Assembly: GCA_963515595.1 (NCBI GenBank)
Contig: CAUPYH010000055.1
Location: forward strand, 1-10,974
Length of the DNA stretch: 10,974 nt
From: Eikenella sp963515595
GTDB lineage: Bacteria; Pseudomonadota; Gammaproteobacteria; Burkholderiales; Neisseriaceae
Direction of reading: 5' to 3'
The position numbers and the translations under genes were made by a program. The notes beneath the pieces are model-generated. The model did not search any database and was not told where the DNA came from. It saw only the letters and a program-made list of their open reading frames with translations. Below, piece after piece: positions 7,103 to 10,974 of the stretch (within the stretch, counting starts at the first letter, position 1; every line of letters begins with the position of its first letter).

Positions 7103-7181
7103 GCTACCTGAAAACCGAACTCATACCATGTAAAAACCACCCGCAAGCCAAGCTCCGCAGAAACCCCGTTTCAGGTAGCCC
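7101..7181. repeat. AG-eikDUS pair with 57-nt spacer, between the lipoprotein and paralogue C
   Basis: A perfect forward DUS (7101-7112) overlaps the lipoprotein stop codon. The reverse copy (7170-7181) ends in C instead of T. GGCTACCTGAAA (7102-7113) can pair with TTTCAGGTAGCC (7169-7180), 12 bp around a long loop. The ribosome site of paralogue C follows 15 nt later. Confidence 0.75.
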
Positions 7182-7206
7182 AACCCGGGAAGCAACAGGA
7201 AACCTC

Positions 7207-7983
7207 ATGTCCGCACGCCTTCAAACCCTCCTCCTAACCGCCTTGCTGGCCGCCGCCCCAATCATCCAAGCCCAGCCCACCCGGCAAGAGCTGCAAACCA
7301 TCATCAATTCCATCAATCGCAAACCATCTGTCCGTTTCGGCAGTAACACCGCTAGCCATAGAGTATCGTTGGAAAATGGCCATGTCGTGTTTGATGTCGT
7401 TATCAATCCAGAATCCCCTTCTCAGCCCAAACCCCTTCCGATTGACTTACTGCCTCTCCTGCAATCCAACCTGTCAGATCTAAACTTAGGATTTTTATGC
7501 GGAAGCAGAGAAGCTTGGCAACTCAGTGATCTATCAGGCGTAATCATGCGCTATCGTCTGACGGATAGGCGCAATGATGTTATTACTGCCACGCTCCCTA
7601 AAGGATATTGCGCTACCCATTCCACCATCCATCCCCAAACAGAGTCTGAAAAAATGGAAGTTGCAGCGAACATTGCAGCCACTACAAATCAACAGTTACC
7701 ACTCAAACTGAACGAGCAACTAACTTTGACACGGGTAGCAGTGGACACAAAGAATCCAACCATGCACCGATACTTCATCATTACCGACCCATCCATCATC
7801 GGCTCAAACTTATCCGCTTTCCGTACCTTTCTCCAACAATCTCTAGAAAACGCCACCTGCACCGATCGGACAAATGCCGAAAACAACCGTCATTTCGCCA
7901 CACACGAACACCTTACTTTCGCCAACCGCTCGGGTTCAATCGATGTCGTCATCCCCAAAGGCTTTTGCGCCAACCGCCGATAG
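7207..7983 (+). CDS. Exported protein C: third paralogue, duplicated four-cysteine domain
   Basis: The 258-residue protein starts at ATG 7207, which has AGGAA (7197-7201) at the right distance and opens directly into a signal peptide (LLLTALLAAAPIIQA, cleavage after residue 22). An in-frame ATG at 7009 would read through the lipoprotein gene and the DUS pair and is rejected. Domain copies lie at about 28-137 and 150-257. Cysteines are at 98, 134, 218 and 254: 36 apart in each copy and 120 between copies. Both copies end in the family signature, PKGYC and PKGFC. SINRKPSVRFG (35-45) matches SINRDAPIKFG of paralogue B, and MHRY (186-189) with TDP (193-195) matches the C-terminal copies of A and B. 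The middle is AT-rich (24/60 in 7441-7500). It is the last gene of the cassette, converging on dacA. Function unknown. Confidence 0.85.
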   Translation: MSARLQTLLLTALLAAAPIIQAQPTRQELQTIINSINRKPSVRFGSNTASHRVSLENGHVVFDVVINPESPSQPKPLPIDLLPLLQSNLSDLNLGFLCGSREAWQLSDLSGVIMRYRLTDRRNDVITATLPKGYCATHSTIHPQTESEKMEVAANIAATTNQQLPLKLNEQLTLTRVAVDTKNPTMHRYFIITDPSIIGSNLSAFRTFLQQSLENATCTDRTNAENNRHFATHEHLTFANRSGSIDVVIPKGFCANRR

Positions 7984-7992
7984 GCAGCAGCC

Positions 7993-8038
7993 AAAAAAGG
8001 CTACCTGAAACCCCGTTCCGAGTTTTCAGGTAGCCTTT
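7993..8038 (-). terminator. DUS-pair terminator between convergent paralogue C and dacA
   Basis: AAAGGCTACCTGAAA (7996-8010) pairs with TTTCAGGTAGCCTTT (8024-8038): a 15-bp stem and a 13-nt loop holding two perfect DUS (7998-8009 forward, 8025-8036 reverse). Read on the minus strand the stem is followed by six T (complement of 7993-7998), a good intrinsic terminator for dacA. On the plus strand only TTTAT follows, so it can also serve paralogue C, less strongly. Confidence 0.8.
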
Positions 8039-8058
8039 ATCGCATCAATCAAACTGTA

Positions 8059-9303
8059 TTAAGACCCGCTAAATAGGCTCTTAAACCACAGCACGATGCT
8101 GTCCCACAGGCGGCCGAAGAAGCCGGCTTCGGCCACGTCGTTGAGCGCCACCACGTCTTTCTGCGCCACCACGCGGTTTTGTGCGTCCATAAATTTCACG
8201 GTGCCGAGCACTTGGCCTTTGCTAATCGGCGCGAGTACGGGCTGCACGGTTTCCAGTACGGGCTGGAGCTGCGCGGCCTGGCCGTGCGGCACGGTGATGT
8301 AGGTGGCGTCGATAAAGCCCACGTTCACGGCGTTATCCGCGCCTTTGTACACTTTCACCTGCGAAATGGCGGTCTCGGCCTCATACAGCTTGGGCGTGTC
8401 GTAGGATTGCAGCGCCCAGTTGAGCAGTTTGCTGCTCTCGGCGGCGCGCGCCTGCATGCTTTCGGTGCCCACCACCACGGAAATCACGCGGCGGCCGTTG
8501 CGTTTGCTGGAGGCCACCAGGTTGTAGCCGGCGCTGTCGGTGTGGCCGGTTTTCATGCCGTCCACGTCTGGGTCGCGGTAGAGCAGCAGATTGCGGTTGG
8601 GCTGGGTGATGTTGTTGTAGCTGTAGGATTGGATGGCGTAGAGCGGATAGTATTGCGGATAATCGTGAATGATCGCCGCGGAAAGGGTGATGAGGTCTTG
8701 CACCGAGGTGTAGTGCTGCGCGCCGGGCAGGCCGGTGCTGTTTTCAAAATGGGTGTCGTTCATGCCGAGCCGTTTGGCTTCGGCGTTCATCAGCTGCACA
8801 AACTGCGCCTCGCTGCCGGCCACGGCTTCGGCCAGGGTGATAGAGGCATCGTTGCCGGACTGCACAATCACCCCTTTGAGCAAATCGTCCACGCGGGCAG
8901 GGGTTTTCGGGTCGAGGAACATGCGCGAACCTTCCGCTTTCCAGCCCTGCTCGGACACGGTAAAGGTTTGATCCGGTTTGAGCTTGCCTTCTTCCAGCGC
9001 TTTAAACACCAAATAGGCGGTCATCAGCTTGGTAAGCGAGGCGGGCTCGATGTGTTCGTTTAATTTGTGCGAGGCGAGCATCTGGCCGCTTTGCGCGTCG
9101 TACACGGCATAGGCCGAGGCTTTGATTTCGGGCAGCCCCACAGCGGTTACGGGCTGGGTGGCGGCGGAATTGGCAGCGGCAGCCGGAGCGGAAGCGGCGG
9201 GGGCAGAGGCTTGGCGGGGGGCAGAAGCGGCTTGCGGCGCGGCCTGCACCTGCCAACCGGCCACTAAAAGGGATAGGGTGAGAAGGGTGAGTTTTTGTTT
9301 CAT
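8059..9303 (-). CDS. dacA: D-alanyl-D-alanine carboxypeptidase (PBP5/6 family)
   Basis: This penicillin-binding protein removes the last D-Ala from peptidoglycan pentapeptides in the periplasm, limiting cross-linking. The 414-residue product has a signal peptide (residues 1-21, cleavage after VQA). An unusual Ala/Ser/Pro linker follows (about 22-50), longer than in E. coli PBP5. The three active-site motifs are in order: S89-L-T-K92, SGN (149-151) and KTG (251-253). Residues about 310-392 fit the C-terminal beta domain. The last 20 residues, with FFGRLWDSIVLWFKSLF, form the amphipathic helix that anchors these enzymes to the outer face of the inner membrane. Symbols dacA and dacC are both used for this family. 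No clear Shine-Dalgarno precedes the ATG; the signal peptide supports the start. It has its own promoter and terminator and diverges from ilvA. Confidence 0.92.
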   Translation of the reverse strand: MKQKLTLLTLSLLVAGWQVQAAPQAASAPRQASAPAASAPAAAANSAATQPVTAVGLPEIKASAYAVYDAQSGQMLASHKLNEHIEPASLTKLMTAYLVFKALEEGKLKPDQTFTVSEQGWKAEGSRMFLDPKTPARVDDLLKGVIVQSGNDASITLAEAVAGSEAQFVQLMNAEAKRLGMNDTHFENSTGLPGAQHYTSVQDLITLSAAIIHDYPQYYPLYAIQSYSYNNITQPNRNLLLYRDPDVDGMKTGHTDSAGYNLVASSKRNGRRVISVVVGTESMQARAAESSKLLNWALQSYDTPKLYEAETAISQVKVYKGADNAVNVGFIDATYITVPHGQAAQLQPVLETVQPVLAPISKGQVLGTVKFMDAQNRVVAQKDVVALNDVAEAGFFGRLWDSIVLWFKSLFSGS

Positions 9304-9357
9304 TGCGTTGTCTGTTTGATTTGATTGAATGGTTTGCCGCCAGCAGGCTTGGGATTG

Positions 9358-9435
9358 AGGCTACCTGAAAGCGGAACTGCAACGAAGTTAAAGCGCAGCG
9401 GAGGTGCTGCAAGGCAGAAATTTTTCAGGTAGCCT
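9358..9435. repeat. Inverted AG-eikDUS pair with 54-nt spacer in the probable dacA leader
   Basis: A perfect forward DUS (9358-9369) and a perfect reverse DUS (9424-9435) give 13-bp arms around a long loop. The pair lies between the dacA start and its likely promoter, hence inside the 5' UTR. The spacer shares a 13-mer with the region behind murU (9380-9392, complement of 3268-3280). Confidence 0.75.
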
Positions 9436-9471
9436 GCCGCCAAAAACCAATCATGCGGCAAAATTGCGCCG

Positions 9472-9500
9472 ATTATAGCCGCTCAAGCTTGTATTGCTAA
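9472..9500 (-). promoter_or_regulatory. Probable sigma-70 promoter of dacA
   Basis: On the minus strand, TTAGCA (9500-9495) and a perfect TATAAT (9477-9472) are separated by 17 bp. Transcription would start near 9465, giving a leader of about 160 nt that contains the DUS pair. No comparably good promoter is visible for ilvA on the plus strand within 9436-9583. Confidence 0.6.
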
Positions 9501-9583
9501 GCGTTTAACCTGATTTTTCTTGCCAGCGGCGGCGCAAACGGAGTATCTTGCCGCCTTTCAAAACGATTTCAGACACCGCCATC

Positions 9584-10974
9584 ATGCCTTTGCCCCACAC
9601 CGACTATCTTACCCGCATCCTCACCGCCTCCGTTTACGACGTGGCTGCCGAAACGCCGCTTGATTTCGCCCGCAACCTTTCCGCGCGCAGCGGCAACCGC
9701 ATCCTACTCAAACGCGAAGACCTCCAGCCCGTTTTCTCCTTCAAAATCAGGGGCGCATACAACAAAATGGCCAAGCTGCCGCCCGAGCTTTTGCAAAAAG
9801 GCGTGATCACCGCCAGCGCCGGCAACCATGCCCAGGGCGTGGCGCTTTCCGCGCAGAAGCTCGGCTGCGAAGCCACCATCGTGATGCCCGAAACCACGCC
9901 GCAGATTAAAGTGGACGCAGTGCGCTCGCGCGGCGGCAAAGTGGTGCTCAAAGGCGTATCGTTCAATGATGCCTACGACCACGCCGTAGAGCTGGCCAAA
10001 AGCAGCGGCCAAACCTATATCCCGCCGTTTGACGACCCCGACGTGATTGCCGGACAAGGCACCATCGGGCTGGAAATCGTGCGCCAGCACTCCAAGTCGA
10101 TTGATGCCGTGTTCGTGCCCATCGGCGGCGGCGGTCTGGCGGCCGGCGTGGCCGTGTTCATCAAACAGGTGCGCCCCGAAATCAAGGTAATCGGCGTGCA
10201 AACCCATGATTCCTGCGCCATGAAAACCTCCATCGAAGAAGGCCGCCTGGTGGCGCTCAAAGACGTTGGCCTGTTTTCAGACGGCACGGCGGTGAAGCTG
10301 GTGGGCGAAGAAACCTTCCGCCTGTGCCGCGAATTTTTGGACGAAATCATCACGGTGGACACCGACGCCATCTGCGGCGCGCTCAAAGATATTTTCGACG
10401 ACACCCGCAGCATCTGCGAGCCAGCCGGCGCGCTGGCCTTGGCCGGCCTCAAAGCCTACATCGCCCGCGAGCAGGCGCAGGGCCAAACCCTGATTGCCGT
10501 AACCAGCGGCGCCAACATCAATTTCCACCGCCTGCGCCACGTTTCCGAGCGCAGCGAACTGAGCGAAGGCAACGAAGGCATTTTTGCCGTGTCGATTCCC
10601 GAACAGCCCGGCAGCTTCCTCAAGTTCATCAACATCTTGGGCAGCCGCAACATCACCGAATTCAACTACCGCTACGGCGACGACACCACCGCCCATATTT
10701 TCGTGGGTATCCAAAGCAAAGGCGCGGCCGACCTGGCCGCCATCAGTGCCGAACTTACCGCCGCCGGCCTGCCCAACACCGACCTCTCCGAAGACGAAAC
10801 CGCCAAAATCCACATCCGCTACATGGTGGGCGGCCGCACCGGCAAAGTGGCACACGAACGCCTGTTCAACTTTGAATTCCCCGAACGCCCCGGCGCACTG
10901 GCCTACTTCCTCAACCGCATGCAGATCGGCTGGAACATCACCCTGTTCCACTACCGCAACCACGGCTCGGATTA
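9584..10974 (+). CDS. ilvA: Threonine ammonia-lyase (biosynthetic threonine deaminase), 3' end outside window
   Basis: IlvA converts threonine to 2-oxobutanoate and ammonia, the first committed step to isoleucine, using PLP in the cytoplasm. The 463 residues present run without a stop to the window edge; the family has about 510. K54 in FSFKIRGAY is the PLP-binding lysine. SAGNHAQG (78-85) and the phosphate-binding GGGGL (181-185) follow, and CEPAGALALAG marks the end of the catalytic domain. Two ACT-like regulatory domains follow, one starting near residue 332 (GIFAVSIPEQPGSFL) and a second near 424 (RLFNFEFPERPGAL). These are typical of the isoleucine-inhibited biosynthetic type. ATG 9584 gives the expected N-terminus (residues before K54 as in relatives), though no strong ribosome site precedes it. 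The sequence contains a 10-mer uptake sequence of the Neisseria dialect (10276-10285). Confidence 0.95.
   Translation, partial: MPLPHTDYLTRILTASVYDVAAETPLDFARNLSARSGNRILLKREDLQPVFSFKIRGAYNKMAKLPPELLQKGVITASAGNHAQGVALSAQKLGCEATIVMPETTPQIKVDAVRSRGGKVVLKGVSFNDAYDHAVELAKSSGQTYIPPFDDPDVIAGQGTIGLEIVRQHSKSIDAVFVPIGGGGLAAGVAVFIKQVRPEIKVIGVQTHDSCAMKTSIEEGRLVALKDVGLFSDGTAVKLVGEETFRLCREFLDEIITVDTDAICGALKDIFDDTRSICEPAGALALAGLKAYIAREQAQGQTLIAVTSGANINFHRLRHVSERSELSEGNEGIFAVSIPEQPGSFLKFINILGSRNITEFNYRYGDDTTAHIFVGIQSKGAADLAAISAELTAAGLPNTDLSEDETAKIHIRYMVGGRTGKVAHERLFNFEFPERPGALAYFLNRMQIGWNITLFHYRNHGSD
10276..10285 (-). repeat. Neisseria-dialect DUS core (10-mer) inside ilvA
   Basis: TTCAGACGGC is the complement of GCCGTCTGAA, the classic neisserial uptake core; with the next two bases (AC) it matches the 12-mer AT-DUS at 11 of 12. 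It spells part of the LFSDG motif of IlvA, using the serine codon TCA, which looks uncommon in this gene. All other uptake sequences in the window are of the Eikenella dialect. Confidence 0.55.

Noticed and set aside
7009..7206. Longer start for paralogue C
   Set aside because: It would overlap the lipoprotein gene, translate a DUS pair and bury the signal peptide; ATG 7207 has a good ribosome site.
4516..7983. The cassette as a toxin-antitoxin or contact-dependent inhibition system
   Set aside because: All four products are exported, none shows a toxin motif, a delivery domain or a small cytoplasmic immunity partner.
4451..8038. Regularly spaced repeats as a possible CRISPR array
   Set aside because: The repeated 12-mers are uptake sequences in alternating orientation and separated by whole genes; there is no array of repeats and spacers and no cas gene.
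8179..9063. A 294-codon open frame on the plus strand
   Set aside because: It is antisense to dacA, whose three active-site motifs and signal peptide prove the minus strand; the plus frame is rich in G, V and H, as typical shadows are.
9436..9583. A promoter or leader attenuator for ilvA
   Set aside because: No convincing -35/-10 pair, leader peptide rich in Ile/Val/Leu/Thr codons, or riboswitch-like structure could be seen.

Overview
The window looks like Eikenella (Neisseriaceae, betaproteobacteria), probably E. corrodens or a close relative. The main reason is the 12-mer AGGCTACCTGAA, the published Eikenella dialect of the neisserial DNA uptake sequence (AG-eikDUS). I count 16 copies on the two strands: 14 perfect and two with one mismatch. 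All lie at or beyond gene ends, except one that forms the run-off tail of a truncated transposase. The GC-rich codon use and the core genes fit this assignment.

Bases 1 to about 2440 are a decayed, rearranged Mu-like prophage or transposon remnant. It holds an antisense fragment of a probable phage head protein, a DUF3102-type gene that has lost its 5' end, and a DDE transposase with a DD35E-spaced triad (D161, D261, E297). The transposase C-terminus is cut off and runs out through a host DUS. The AAA+ ATPase that normally accompanies such transposases is absent.

From about 2440 on the DNA is host-like. murU (peptidoglycan recycling) is followed by a winged-helix SAM-dependent methyltransferase of unknown substrate. 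Next, 4516-7983 is a cassette of four exported proteins. Three are paralogues (called A, B and C here), each with a signal peptide and an internally duplicated domain. The fourth is a lipoprotein lying between B and C. All six domain copies have two cysteines exactly 36 residues apart, which suggests one disulfide per domain. I do not recognise this family, and it is the best candidate here for something undescribed.

The right part holds a D,D-carboxypeptidase gene (dacA, minus strand) converging on the cassette, and divergent from it the start of ilvA (threonine deaminase), which runs off the window.

Most intergenic gaps are built on inverted DUS pairs. Those with short loops are plausible terminators, clearest for dacA where a T6 tract follows. 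Those with loops of 33-68 nt sit between the cassette genes and inside the likely dacA 5' UTR. murU and dacA both concern the cell wall and the cassette is exported, but nothing in the sequence shows that they act together.
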